A stretch of DNA of 64,000 nt from Inia geoffrensis (GCA_036417435.1 CM070899.1:3973001-4037000); one strand, 5' to 3'; shown: positions 1 through 11,199, numbered from the stretch's first letter. Notes: generated from the sequence alone by a model not told the origin. Numbers and translations: made by a program.

Positions 1-45
1 AACTCCAGCCCCACCCTACGGGGTGAGATCTCGGGCAGGTCCTCC

Positions 46-125
46 CCCTCTCATCAGTTTCCCCATCCATCAGATGGGCACAGTGATGTCCATCCCTTGG
101 GGGATGCTGTGAGGATTAAACCAGA
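46..125 (+). repeat. MIR SINE fragment
   Basis: The block has the MIR core order: a 'cagtttccccatc' stretch, an 'agatggg' step, then 'gctgtgaggattaaa'. MIR is an ancient tRNA-derived SINE shared by mammals. The copy is diverged and lacks its tRNA-like head. Confidence 0.6.
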
Positions 126-912
126 GGGTTCATACAAAATCCCAGGCCCATGTATTTCGCAAACAATTAAAATTTCAAAAATCAACTTGAGTTCCTGTTG
201 TAGGGTGCCAACTTTGTATTTTGCCAAAGCAAGAACACTGAAAACAAAACCAAACATCGGCTACCGTCTACTGTTACCATCACTTCACAGAAGAAGTGGT
301 GTTTGGACACGAAAAGGGTTGGCGGCATCTGCAAGAAAAGGGCGGGCCCGTCAGTAAATGAGGACAGCTGAGCCCGAAGCCACTCGACTTCGCCCTTACT
401 TTGTCCTTATTTTTTCCCTTCACACTTGGGACCAGGTGTGGGCAGCCCCGGTGCGGGCCTGGGACTCAGTGGGAGCATTCTTGGTGAGGCTGCGTCCCTC
501 CCGCCTCCTTGCCGGCCACTTCCAGCTCAGAGGCGAGAACTTACCACCTTTCAGAAAGGTGCTCTCTGATCAAAGGGGCCCCTCCCTCCGTGTGATTAGT
601 CCCGGCTGCCACCCAGACTTGCTGCTTCCCCCCCAGGCCCGTGCAATTTTCTCAGCAAATAGGGTGCTATCGGGAAGAGGAATCTGGCCACACCAGGTCC
701 ACTGTAGGAGACGCAGAATTGAACATGCACCTGAGGAACAGGTGCCCGCCGACACCTTAGTGCCCTGGGGCCGGGATGACCCTCCGAGGATGGGAGACCG
801 AGGCTCCAAGAGGCCGTGCACGGCGTGGCTGGCGTCCCCATACCGTCCACTGGGCTGGGTTCCCGAGGCAGGTGATGAAAACTTGGGTGTAGAGCCCTTT
901 CCCAGCAGAATC
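126..912. other. Unique sequence, no gene seen
   Basis: No repeat or exon with paired splice sites is evident. The open frame covering 358-1050 on the plus strand continues into the SINE that follows, so it is not a preserved gene. Confidence 0.5.
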
Positions 913-929
913 AAAGCTGCAGACAGAGG

Positions 930-1089
930 GACTTCCCTGGTGGTCCAGTTGCTAAGACTCCGTGCTCCCAGTGCAGGGGGCCCAGGTTCGAACCCTGGTC
1001 AGGGAACTAGATCCCACGTGCCGCAACTAAGAGCCGTCACAGCCAAATAAATAAATATTAAAAAAATAATAATATTGTTAAAAAAAAAA
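930..1089 (+). mobile_element. CHR-type tRNA-derived SINE with target-site duplication
   Basis: The element starts with the 'acttccctggtggtcc' head. It carries a box B-like 'ggttcgaaccctgg' and ends in an A-rich tail. A direct repeat of about 16 bp ('aaagctgcagacagagg' type) flanks it at 913-929 and 1090-1105, which marks insertion by target-primed reverse transcription. CHR SINEs are known from Cetacea, hippos and ruminants. This is the longer-tailed, older type compared with the minus-strand copies at 4.1, 41.0 and 52.5 kb. Confidence 0.93.
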
Positions 1090-1258
1090 AAGCTGCAGAC
1101 AGAGGTGGGCATCAGTCCTTTGCTTCATTTCAAGGTCATGGGCTCCAGGCTCTCTTTACTGGAGGGTAGGACTCCAGGGTCCCAGCTGGGCTTGGAAGGA
1201 TGGGCCCGGCAGGGACCCGAGGTGTGGGGATCCACAGGGCTGGTGCACACAGGCACGT

Positions 1259-1261
<3 letters not shown>

Positions 1262-1293
<32 letters not shown>
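1262..1293. repeat. (CA)16 microsatellite
   Basis: Sixteen uninterrupted CA units. The length is likely to vary between individuals, and the run accounts for the long open frames crossing it. Confidence 0.97.
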
Positions 1294-1294
<1 letters not shown>

Positions 1295-1424
1295 CAGCAT
1301 CCCAAACTCCTGAGTTCCGACCTCCTCAAAATCACCTCCTCTGGGTACGGGGACTATACATGTGCATATGGAACCGCCTTCCTTGGGGGCCCTTTGGCTG
1401 CTCTGCAAGGAGCTTCAGGCAGGG

Positions 1425-1573
1425 AACACGGACAGACCTGGGCTTGAGTCCCACTCCCCTCAACCCCCAGTTCTGTGACCTTGGGTGGGCTGCCCCCCAC
1501 CCTGAGCCTGTGGTTCCTTGCCTGGGACACCTGCACCCAGCACAGGGGCTGGCACACAGCAGGCACTCAACGC
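1425..1573 (+). repeat. MIR SINE
   Basis: The block holds the MIR core ('ttctgtgaccttgggtggg') and the right-hand end ('ggctggcacacagcaggcactcaa'). It is nearly full length but diverged. Confidence 0.75.
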
Positions 1574-2515
1574 AGGCTTGCCAGTGGCTGTGGACTGGGT
1601 TGGAGGAGCTCCGGGGACGGGGGTGGAGGTGGGAGGGTCCTGTCTGTCTGTGGATCGCTCCTGTTCCCACACTGAGCCCGAGGACCAGGAAGCTGGGGTC
1701 CCCGGGGGCAGGCTCTTTGGATGCCCTTATTAGTGGTACAGATGTTAGCGTAGCTGGCTCCTCCTCTGCATGCCCAGCACCCAGGCAGTTTACTGTACAC
1801 CTCGATGAGTCAGGGGGACAAAATCCAGCTGCTGGGGGGCAGCTGGGGGTGGACCAGGGCCAGGGTGGGGCGGGGAGAGCCACTGTCTTGTGTGTCAGGC
1901 TGTGGGTGGCATTTCTGGGTCAGGGAAGTGAGCGGGGTTTCTGCTGGAGGGCGGGCCGGGGTCATGGGGCCTTGGCTCCCAGGGGGCCGGACCGAGTCCC
2001 CGCAACCCCGCAGATGCGCACCTTCTCAAACCTGCAGGCGTGTTTTGGGGCCCTGGGGCAGGATGCCAGCTCCTCAACAATTTCTGGTGGGTCACAGACC
2101 CTGGGTGTGAGTCCTGAGAGGTTGTGCAGCTTAAAGGTGCCTGCCCGCCACAGATGGGGAAACTGAGGCTTTCTGGATTCTTCCACAGGTATTACAAGTG
2201 CCTAGCTCTGTCCTGGATCCCAAGGACCCAGAGGTGGATCTGGGAGAGACAGACCTGGACCCACAACGCCCTGAACTGTTCTCGGCTGGATGTGCCACGC
2301 TTGGGTGAAGGCCTGGGTCTGCTCCCACGTGGGGCGAGCGTGTGCCGGGGCCCAGAGGACATGGTCCCAGAGAGGCCTCGGAGGGAGGAGGTGCTCACGA
2401 GGTGGAGGCCAGCTCAGGCCAGGGGAACGCCGGACAGAGGCTGGAATCCCTTCATTCATGGGTTCGCTCACCTCTCACTCCCTGAGCACCTGTTCCAGGT
2501 GGGTCCTGGCTGCCG
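1574..2515. other. GC-rich unique sequence, no gene seen
   Basis: I see no paired splice sites or known protein in any frame. A short reverse MIR scrap ('gatggggaaactgaggc') lies at about 2152-2170. The many overlapping open frames on both strands follow from base composition. Confidence 0.5.
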
Positions 2516-2519
2516 TCCA

Positions 2520-2960
2520 GACAGGAGTCAGCTAAGCTCACCGCTACAGCAAACAACCCTCAGCAGCTTGCACAACAGAGGGGATTACCTGCTCGTGTCT
2601 CAGTCCACGTGGGTGTGCGGGGGGTAGGGCTGTGCTCCAGGGGGTCATTCAGGACCCCAGGGTTGCAGGCCGGGTACCTGAACTCCCGCAGGTGGCTTCA
2701 CGGGCTGGAGGATTTCTAGGGAGTGGGCTCGGGATGCATGCCCGTGGAAGGGAGGGGAAGAAATGGGATGCAGTGGAGTTCGGCAAAGCTGAGCTGTGAG
2801 GAAGCCTCAACAAGTCCTCGGCCGACCCCACAGGGAGCTCAGGGGCTGGTGGGCCCTTCAGAGTGGTCCTGAGTTTGCGGAATGCTGGTGGGCCTTTACT
2901 CTCATGCTGACCAGTCACTGGGTGCAGGGTGCCCCGCAGGAGAGGGGGTGAGCCTTGGGC
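2520..2960. repeat. Possible old interspersed repeat, family uncertain
   Basis: The left part resembles a common mammalian repeat in which a 'gctacagcaaacaacc' start is followed by a 'cagcttgcacaacag' step. Similar openings occur at 16.28 and 28.51 kb. Divergence is high and I cannot assign a family or strand. Confidence 0.3.
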
Positions 2961-3400
2961 AGCTCTCTTCAGGCCACGTGTTCCCAAAGGGGCTGGAAAC
3001 TGAGGCTCGTCTATCGGGACACAAGGTCCTGCAGGGGCATCCGGGCAGCACACCACGTCCTCCACTGTAGATGGCCCCGTGCACGGCTCAGACCCACCTT
3101 AAGTTCCGGGAGGGAGCCACTTCTTCAGGGTTCCGGTGGGTCTCTCTCCCTAACGGAAACTCAGAAGAGGAGAGTTCGTGGACAAACTACAGCCCTGGCC
3201 ACCGCAGTGGGGCTTCAGGCTGCAGTGATATGCATCACCTCCCTCCTCCGCTCTCTGTTCTAGATTCCCCTCATCCTCAGCCTGTACCTCTTCTGCTCAA
3301 CACCTGTGGGCTCACCTAGGGGCTCACCCAGACCGTCATCCCTGAAACGTAGGAGCCCCGGGTTGCCCTGTCCTGTTCAGGCTGTGGCGGCTGCACTTGC
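2961..3400. other. Unique sequence, no gene seen
   Basis: Nothing recognisable before the retroviral remnant that begins near 3.4 kb. Confidence 0.4.
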
Positions 3401-3411
3401 CCATTTTACCA

Positions 3412-3729
3412 TCAGCACTTCCCTGCATGCCACACAGATATCTCTGCATTGCCACTGAGGAACAGCAGCTCCGTTTCCTGCTGATGAGGCTCCATCAGCC
3501 CTACCAGGATAACGATGCCTCTTCTCTCTGCAGGTGCCTCGGCACAAGAAGCCAAAGTGCCCGGCGTTGGCTGTAGCTTGTAGTTCAATGAAACTCTTAC
3601 CGTGTCCCCGGTGGAAGCTCTAACAGAGCCCTGAATTGAAGAGACAGGAAGCACGAATCCTGCAGTGGTCGCTGGGAGAGATAGTAAGTGTGGCCACTTC
3701 TGCTTCCACCCCGTGGTTCTTGGACTCAT
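3412..3729 (-). pseudogene. dUTPase-like remnant of the ERVL element
   Basis: This frame of about 105 codons resembles the dUTPase domain carried downstream of integrase in ERVL proviruses. It shows a beta-rich pattern with a serine-containing 'LPVSSIQ' stretch and a later 'ILVGLM' segment near the usual active-site position. In the functional enzyme the domain hydrolyses dUTP to dUMP. Here the catalytic aspartate motif is not intact, the frame lies alone between breaks, and no linked integrase core remains. The assignment rests on family resemblance plus its position in the pol order. Another part of pol is possible. Confidence 0.55.
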
Positions 3730-4089
3730 CTATTCTACCCAGCAGGGACAAAAAAGGTCACTGATTGAGAGTGTGCACTGCGTCCTGAGGACAGCACCCC
3801 GTCCTTGCAAGGAACCGCCTTGAGCATGCCTTCAGCTCTGCCTTGGACAGGCTATCCCATCACTCGATCAGGCTGGCAGCTCCTGGGTGGTGTGGTCCAT
3901 GATATGACAGTGGACCCTATGGTCATAGGCTCACTCCAGCACCCCCTTTACTGCAAAGTGGGTCTTTGGTCTGATGTGATGTTACGTGGGCCTCACGCCA
4001 TGGTACTGAATGTTCTGTGAGCTTTCAGATGGTGGTGCTGACTGAGGCCCCATGGAAAGAAAAGGCAACCCGCATCCATACTATTTCTT

Positions 4090-4329
4090 TTTTTTTTAAA
4101 CCCTTTTCTTTATTTTCATTTTCTTTCTTTATTTTTTTGCGGTACGCGGGCCTCTCACCGTTGTGGCCTCTCCCGTTGCGGAGCACAGGCTCCGGACACG
4201 CAGGCTCGGTGGCCATGGCTAACGGGCCCAGTCGCTCCGCGGCACGTGGGATCCTCCCCGACCGGGGCACTAACCCGTGTCCCCTGCATCGGCAGGCGGA
4301 CTCTCAACCACTGCGCCACCAGGGAAGCC
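4090..4329 (-). mobile_element. CHR-type SINE inside the ERVL relic
   Basis: A T-rich tail is followed by 'gcggtacgcgggcctctcac' and the element ends in 'ccaccagggaagccc', so it is the reverse complement of a CHR SINE. An exact 14-bp duplication ('ccatactatttctt') flanks it at 4076-4089 and 4330-4343. The intact duplication and good match to the other copies indicate a fairly recent cetacean-lineage insertion into an already dead retrovirus. Confidence 0.96.
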
Positions 4330-4439
4330 CCATACTATTTCTTGATTCCTGTCAAAACTCATCCTTGCCTCTTCCAGGATGGAAGATGTCCAATGTAGTT
4401 CACTTATTTCAAAGATGCTGATGGGTTTCTTTTAGGAAT

Positions 4440-4640
4440 GGTGCCATACTAGAGGCTCGGCCTTTGTCCCTGTTGCTGGCAGATTGGACATTCAGCAATA
4501 GCACTAAATAGACAAGCCTTAGAAAGTGGGAACCCATGTTGCTGGGCTATCTTAACCTCTGCCATCATGGCTATTCCATTCCCATGCCCACTGTTCCAGC
4601 ACTGGGGTGGCCATTCAGAGGCTGGCTGCTGTCAAGAGGC
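4440..4640 (-). pseudogene. Integrase zinc-binding domain remnant (ERVL)
   Basis: On the minus strand a Cys-Pro-Ile-Cys-Gln motif (codons at about 4475-4493) follows an Ala-Gln-Gln-His stretch. This fits the C-terminal half of the His-His-Cys-Cys zinc domain at the start of retroviral integrase. The catalytic core that should follow towards lower coordinates is not recognisable. Excluding the SINE, the space to the dUTPase remnant is only about 0.5 kb, which suggests a deletion. Confidence 0.6.
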
Positions 4641-5391
4641 CAAGCCACTTAGTCTATCTGGCTTTCCAGGGCTGTTCCTGGACTGGGTGTTTTCTAGTGG
4701 GTATTAATATGCAATACCTTGTGTATACTCCACCTGTGTCTGCCGCATCCACATGTTTCCACCCCAGACTTCCCTGATTTTCTAATTTTTCTGATCTTCT
4801 AATATTTCTCCTTCCAGGCCCCTGACCAGCTGACCGAGCCATTTGTCACTGCCCATGAGTCCATCTATACTCTAACTTTGGGCTGTGTCACTTTCCACAC
4901 AGAGTGCATGACTGACCCAAGTCTTGCAGATTTATTTGGAAGATTCTCCCTCTCTACTATTTTTCAAGGCCGTTCCAAGTGGCTTGGAGTAGCCACCATC
5001 CATTTTTAGTTTGTACCCATATACTGAACCATCACTATACTCACCTTATAATACGCCCACCGTATACTATACCCACCGTATATTATACCCATCCGGGAGC
5101 CAAGCTCAGACTTTCATCCTCCATCAGCTGATTATAAAGATCCCATGTGGTTGGAGGTGTGAGCTGAGGGAGAGGCACTGGTGGAAGTCATGGGATCTGG
5201 TCCTTGATTAAGCTTGTGCTTAATCTCAGATGTGTCACTTCTATTTTATGTTGGAACACTGCCGGGCCTAACTGACCTTATGTCTTGGTAGGTCTGATAG
5301 AACCCGTTTCATGGTGGCCAATTCTGGCCACGTGGTCACTTGATTTCCATGGTTGAGCACTGTCTCTAGCAGGGTCCACACCACAAGCTAT

Positions 5392-5769
5392 TTATTGAAA
5401 GGTATATAATTCTCCATTGCAGATGTCATGGGCTTGCTCCAGAAATGGAGGCATTTGATTTGAGATTTTCCCATTGGGGTCTGCCATAAAATCCACTTGG
5501 CATCTTTTCCAACCATTGATAACCTCTAAGATCATAGCATCTGACACATCGTATGGTCCAAGGGGCAGGGATGCTTGCACTGCAGCCTGAACCTGCCGTA
5601 GAGTCCTTTCCTGCTCCGGGTCCCACTCGGAGTTAGCATTCTCTTGGACCACCTGGTACAGGGTCAGCGAGGTATTCCCAGGTGTGGAACATGCTGCCTC
5701 TAGAAAGCAAAGAGACCTACCAGGCGTGGTGTTTCCTTCTTCATGGTGGGGGTGTGGGTAGGGGGGCAA
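5392..5769 (-). pseudogene. ERVL pol fragment after the reverse transcriptase
   Basis: This frame of about 125 codons carries the 'QVQAAVQASLPLGPYD' pattern typical of the segment that joins reverse transcriptase to RNase H in ERVL-like pol. A 'FMADPNGK' stretch and 'MPPFLEQA' follow. It lies 110 bp downstream, in the minus direction, of the reverse transcriptase remnant and in a different frame, so at least one frameshift separates them. The following RNase H and tether region (about 5390-4650) is visible only as short pieces. Confidence 0.7.
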
Positions 5770-5879
5770 GACACAATTATCTGTCCTTTGCTTTTGAAGG
5801 GATGCCCTAGGTCACAGGGTCCCTAATATTTTTTTTTAGCTGATGCAGCAGGCATGTGACTCTTCACAGGGTTTATCTC

Positions 5880-6191
5880 TCATCCTCTGGAAATAAGGTC
5901 TCCAATGTGTTCTTCCAGTTTGATTCTCATGGTATCATCACAGTAGTGGACCAATGTGATGTTCTGTGAGATGTCCAGGCAGGAATATGATAGAAACTTC
6001 AGACTATAATGTGGCAGGGATGAGAGCAATAATAGCCCTAGTGCAAGGCTAAATGTATACTTTTGTCCATTCCAAGTCAACGCAAACTGTATTGGATCCT
6101 CATTTCTTATGGGGATGAAAAGAACACAACGGCCCCATACCCTGTCCCCAAGGCCATGTTCATCTGGGCTAACAAAGACCACATCTGGCAC
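5880..6191 (-). pseudogene. ERVL reverse transcriptase remnant
   Basis: The frame carries the reverse transcriptase palm signature as Tyr-Cys-Asp-Asp (codons at 5934-5945), preceded by 'ISQNITLVH'. The two catalytic aspartates survive. Upstream in the frame lie a tryptophan and 'QKYTF' element and a 'SSLPHYS' segment. The usual glycine-rich fingers are lost and the frame ends 15 codons after the YxDD box. In a live element this enzyme copies genomic RNA into DNA. Here it is a fossil. Confidence 0.75.
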
Positions 6192-6595
6192 AGGGGCTGC
6201 AGTTGCAGCAACTGCTGGACTGAGTTAGTAGCAATCCACTGCCACCATCCCAGATCCCTCAGGTTTTTCTGGGGCTGACAGGCAAATTAAACGGAAATAT
6301 GATGGGGACCACCACTCCTGCGTTGTTTACATCTTTAAAGGTGTCATTCGTTTGTGCCATTCTCCCGTGTGTTTTGTTTTTGGTTTACTCTCTTGGCCCA
6401 GATGGGGGAAGGCGGTTTCCGATAAGGCCAAGGGGGGTTGTACCAACTACCGAATAGGTCTATCTGAATCGTTCATTCCAGAACCAGGGAAAAACCACAT
6501 GGCCACAGACCTGGGGACCCACGGGAAGCCACACCAGGGTCAGGACTCCACTGATCACCTTGTCCCCATTGGCCTCATTGTAACAGGATCATTCA

Positions 6596-7297
6596 GTCTC
6601 TGGTATCATTTTCAGCTCGAATCCCGTGTCCAACAGCCTTCAACATGTCTGAGCATCTTCCTTTCCCACTGTAAAGATACTCAAATCAGTAACCTTAACA
6701 CTCAGAACTGGAGCATTACTACCATGTACACCTGTGGTGGCCCAGGGCCCTTCTTCGTGGAGAAGTGCCCACCTTCCATGAATGGATTCCTGGTCTGAAA
6801 ACTGGCTCCTGATTGGAAACCAGGAAAGGAGTCATGACCATTTTTTTTTACTGGGGCAGCTACCTGCAGCATCCTGATCACCCATTCCTGATTACTTTTT
6901 ACTGTACAGATTGTACTTTACCCTACTTGACTGCCAGCTCTTTTTGCCCCATGTTCTATTAGCAGATTAACCATTTCCAGAGCCCCCTGGCTGCCGCCAT
7001 GGTCTTGCTGCCCGTTACAGTATGGTGTTTCCGTCTGGTTTCCCACAGCTGCCTACCACCACCTTGCCTCTACCATGTCCGGACCCTGTTACCCCCTTGC
7101 TATCAGCAAGCCTTGTTCTGCAGTGTTACCTCCCGGCTGTCATCAGCCCTGGATATGGAAGACAGACGTCACTGAGCTTCTCTGTGGTGCTCATGCTTCC
7201 CTTGCATTCCTTACTGCTTTGGTGAGTGGTGCACCTTCCAGGTCTCTGGTACAGTTGTCAACTCGAATCCTGTGTCCAACAGGCTTCAACATGTCTG
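6596..7297 (-). repeat. Internal direct duplication in the ERVL relic
   Basis: Two 56-bp blocks, at 6596-6651 and 7242-7297, match at most positions. Both start 'gtctctggta' and end 'ttcaacatgtctg'. They lie in the same orientation 646 bp apart. Sequence on either side does not match clearly. Confidence 0.8.
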
Positions 7298-7300
7298 GGT

Positions 7301-8105
7301 GGCACATCATGGGATCCATTCCTATTGTACTGGCTTTTCTATCCTTAGGGCCCTGGGCCTCCCACTGGACTTTCCCCATCCATCCAGCAGGTGAGGGACA
7401 GCAGGAGTAGGACAGATTGGGCCATTGCCATGCGCCAGGCTGGAGGGGTGAGTCTCACGTTGCATTGGGCAGAGCTCAGCCCAGGCTACTTTGGACCATA
7501 GGGAAAGGGAAATGATTCCATAACAACCCAGCTGGTCCCTGCTCCAAGGGATTCAGGGCAAATAAAGTGAGCTCGCCCACGTCGGGCTGCACTGCTCACG
7601 GTGAGCTAGGGGACCTCACAGCCAGGCCCTCCAGGACACCCTGCCAGCCTTGCCCGAGAGCCTGCCTGCTTGAGGGCTCAGGATCCAGAGGGGCCCCAGG
7701 CACACCCCTGACCCCAGCCTGGAGGGGAGGTCTGCTCCTGACTCTAGAGTATTGTTGCGCCGGGGGCGTGGCCTGGCCTCGCCAGAACAATTGAAGGAGC
7801 AGTGAAGTCTCCCCAGCACAGGGGTGGGCAGGGCAGCGCAGCACGACGGGCGCTCTGGCTGCCTCTGAGCTCGTGTCCTGCAGGCAGAAGGCAAGAGAGG
7901 GCACAAACTCAGAGGGAACAACATAGGCAAATGTTCAGAGGCAGGGATCCTGGCGGCTTTGAGGGACTGGGAGGCTGGAGACGGGGCCAGTGGGGAGGGC
8001 TGGGAATACTCTGCTGAGGATCCAGAAAGGACATTCCAAGCTTTCTGGAAGCCTGCTTTCCTCACGCTGCCCTGTGCCTGGTGGATAACCAGGGTCAACT
8101 TTCCA
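7301..8105. other. Transition from ERVL to unique sequence, no gene seen
   Basis: The retroviral similarity fades near 7.4 kb and I could not place an LTR here. The rest is GC-rich unique sequence with no paired splice sites. Confidence 0.4.
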
Positions 8106-8109
8106 AAAC

Positions 8110-8480
8110 ATAAACCCGGGCTGTGTCACCATGGGATCAAAGCCCTCTGTGGCTCCCCACTGCGCTAAAGCCCACACTCCTTCATTGGCACAGACGTTCC
8201 ATCCGGGCAGAGTCCGTCCACCATCTTTCCTAGACCCACCTCTCCACAGGCTCCCAGCTGCTCTGGCCCTCACTGTCGCACATACTCTGTGGTGGCTCTG
8301 CTCACAGGGCCCTTCTGCTCCCCGCCTCGAGGCCTTTGCTCCTCTGTTCCTGCCCCTCTGGGATGCTCATCCCCCATTTGTTTTCTGGTTAATTTCTACC
8401 CTCGGGAGCCGCCTCCTCCAGGAAGCCTTCTCTGATTCCCTCCCCAGCACACCGTGTGGCCCATTCGGTTATCCTGCAAG
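8110..8480 (+). repeat. L2 LINE 3' region
   Basis: It carries the familiar L2 series: 'aaagccctctgtggctcccc', 'ctgctctggccctc', 'gcctttgctcctctgttcc', then 'ctcctccaggaagccttc'. L2 is an ancient CR1-like LINE. The copy is diverged, and a following poly-purine 3' end was not identified. Confidence 0.7.
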
Positions 8481-10054
8481 ATCGCTGCCATCTTTTGCCA
8501 GGACTGTCTCCTGCTCCAGGTGGAGGCTTTGCAAGCAAGGCCAGGGGCCGCGCTGGATTCCTCTCTGGGGCCCCAGCCTCCAGCCTGCAGCCCAGGGCAG
8601 CGCAGCCCACAGCCTGAATGAGAGGGAAGCGAGGAGATGACGCCCTTAAGCTCTGGAAAGACATTTTCCCAAGCGGCTGGCAAGGCCCCCGCCCACTCCG
8701 GGGGATTTTCCAATCTCCTCCAGGAAGGCCCAGCTCCGAGCACACTGGGATCATTCCGGGACACGCCGAGGCCCACTTCACCAGGCCTGGCCCCGCGCAG
8801 AGCACGTCTGAAGCTCCTTTCTCCTGCTTTTCCCTTTCCCCTTTTTCCCTCCTGCTTTTCCTGGCGACGGGGTGGTTGGAGCTGAAGAGAGATGAGCCCC
8901 CCAGAGCCCTTCTCTCCTTGGCAGCCTCTGGCCACACCCAAGGCCTCATCCCAAGGTATGCAGCCTCCTTGTGTGGCATAGAAGTGAGCCCGGCCTGTCC
9001 CTGCTCACAACGCCAAGGACCTGCAGTGACGATGCTGGGAAAGAGGTGATTGAGCCTCAGAGGGTGGGTGTCAGGGGAGCCTGGCCTGGCTTCCCTGCCC
9101 CCCTCTGTTTGGTGCTCCTGGACCTGCGGGTCGAGGAGGGGAGTTGCTCAGAGCTGGCTGTTGGCAGCTGGGGTGTTCCTGCTGGTCCGGGGGTTGAGGG
9201 GGAGGGCTACAGATGGCTAGGGGCAGGGAGTGGGAGGGGGCAGGGGGAAGAAGGGACCGGATCAGCTGTGCCAGCGTGACGGGCATCTCCTGGGATTTCC
9301 AGAGACCAAAAGCAGAAACTCTTTGCAAAGGGGGCTTGTTCCTGGCTCCGTCTGGCACCAGTTGAGATCTTCTGGGAGTTGTTTTGCTCTGGGTAATTGG
9401 TGAGAAGTTTGTTTCTAAAAGTCTGCCCAGAACCCCAAAGTGGAAGCAGGCAGAGTTCCAGCATGAGTGGAGAATGTTCTTTTCAAACACATTTTTATAG
9501 CAGTGTGTTCAGGTCTGCTCTTTGGACTTTGCGCGTTTAGAATTTGGAGTAATTTAAACAGGGCTGGGTGGGGCTCACATTTGCCCCCTGAGGCCCTGGA
9601 AGACAGAGGGGCTGTCCCTGGCGCTGGAGAGCCAGGTGTCCTGGGGCAAATGACCTCATGCTAATCACAGGCACTTCTTATCTGCGCAGGAGAGCTGGCC
9701 CCTCGGGGTGTCGTTGGCTTGGCCTGGGTCCCGCTGCTGAGAGTAAAGGAGGAGGGGACCCACCTGGCCCCCTCTGTGGTCAGAATTCAGCGCCCTTTGC
9801 CAAGTGCTCAGCCGGTGTAGAAAGGCGTGTGTTTGCCCAGCCCAATCCCGGCTCTGACCCTGAACTCAGCTGGTTTCTGCTCTCCCCAGACAGCTGCCAC
9901 CCGGCCAGCCTGCCTGGCTTCCATGGGTAGGTTGGGAACTTTGCAGAGAGAGAAATGAGACCCCTGTATCCCCTTTTGCACGGTGATAAGGTATTACCTG
10001 GGGAGGAAAGTCCCCAGGAAAGTGATTTTCTGAGCCCGTGGCAGCAAGGCAAGC
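8481..10054. other. Unique GC-rich sequence, no gene seen
   Basis: No recognisable repeat, known protein or well-supported exon. The overlapping open frames at 8389-8979 lie on both strands, so none is favoured. Confidence 0.45.
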
Positions 10055-10200
10055 CATCAACCTCTTCCTGGCTGGGTGATGGCATTGAGTCACTTGCCCT
10101 GCTGGGCCTCAGTTTCCCCATCTGTCAAATGGGGAGGGTCAGGCTGATTGTCCTTTAGAGTCCCATCCTGCTCTAAAATATTGTCATGTGACGTTCTCTG
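10055..10200 (+). repeat. MIR SINE
   Basis: It contains 'ggcattgagtcacttgccc', then 'ctcagtttccccatctgtc' and 'aaatggggagg', which is the MIR core in forward order. Confidence 0.85.
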
Positions 10201-10719
10201 CCTCGGTTGCCCACCTGTAAAAGGAGATACATCAGGAAAGCAGCTTCAGAAAAGAAGTGTGAGGTTTGATTGGCAGATCCCGGTAGCTTGAAGAGAAGCA
10301 AATTTGAAAATGGTGAAAAATGGGCAAGGTGGAGTGTTTCTAGCCTGCACACAGGGAACGACGGCAGCCTCTGTGCCGAGCTGTTTACCCACTGCCCTCA
10401 CCCACCCCCGGATGGGCAGGGCCCGTCTGCCTGTCTACAGCATCTTCCCCCGGTAGATCCTCAAAGAAACTGGATGTTGCCCGGGGTAGGGGTGGCATGG
10501 ACTGGCACACACGTAGGCTCTTCCTCTGCTCGTGCTTGGCAGGGAGGCTCTGAAGCTCGTGGTGTGTAATATATTCTAGAGTCTTGCGGGAGCAAATTAC
10601 AACCCTGGCGGGGGGTCTGGCTGCATACAGGCACCAGGATGTCCTGCGGGATTGCGGCTCGCCCCAATCTTAATAAACAGTCACGGTGACCAACCTGCTG
10701 CATCCAGCACTTATTAGGT

Positions 10720-10930
10720 TAGCCGAGTGCCGACTGTCTCCTATGGGCTCTGTGTGGTTTATTATCTCCATCCTCACACTCAGCTTGGACAGAGCGCCAT
10801 CTTCATATGATGGCGGTGGAGAGCAGAGCTCAGAGAGTTGCCATCACTTGCCTGAGGTCACGCTGTGGAGGTCCGCCCCAGGGTCACCGGACTCTGCTGA
10901 CTGCCCTTGGGGCCTCTCCGTGTCCCCCCC
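10720..10930 (-). repeat. MIR SINE, reverse
   Basis: The reverse MIR core is visible as 'cagagctcagagagttg', 'cacttgcctgaggtcacgc'. The left part with 'tattatctccatcctcac' also matches. Confidence 0.7.
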
Positions 10931-11199
10931 CGACCCTGCCTACTTTAAAAAGTATGGTAGACCCGGTGGATCCCAAGACTGTGTTAGAGGTCCGTGGATG
11001 GACTTTTACATAATTGTACATTGGAAAACAAGTTACCCCATCAAATCTGTGATTTCACTGTGAATATTGCCTAGGAGAAAATCAAGGCTTAAGAAGCGAA
11101 ACTATTTAGGATTGAATTTAAGAATGATATGAAGTAAAAATCTGGTCTTGATTGGAGGATGGCAAAAAATCCGGGACTTGGGATAAAACCGAGTGTTGT
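10931..11199. other. Unique AT-richer sequence
   Basis: No repeat or gene recognised. Confidence 0.4.

Larger units (their letters stand above)
3412..7300 (-). mobile_element. Degenerate ERVL-type endogenous retrovirus, internal region
   Basis: Read on the minus strand, retroviral pieces lie in pol order. Upstream material is at 7.3-6.2 kb, reverse transcriptase near 6.19-5.88 kb, the post-RT region at 5.77-5.39 kb, an integrase zinc-binding remnant near 4.48 kb and a dUTPase-like stretch at 3.73-3.41 kb. A dUTPase after integrase is a known trait of class III ERVL elements. Stops and shifts separate every piece. A CHR SINE interrupts the relic at 4090-4329. I found no flanking LTR pair, so the outer limits are approximate. 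The element is inactive. Confidence 0.75.

Noticed and set aside
930..1089. tRNA gene from the box B-like 'ggttcgaaccctgg'
   Set aside because: It is part of a tRNA-derived SINE and has no intact cloverleaf.
1075..2166. 363-codon plus-strand open frame
   Set aside because: It runs through the poly(A) end of a SINE and a (CA)16 repeat, several other frames are open too, and no splice signal supports it.
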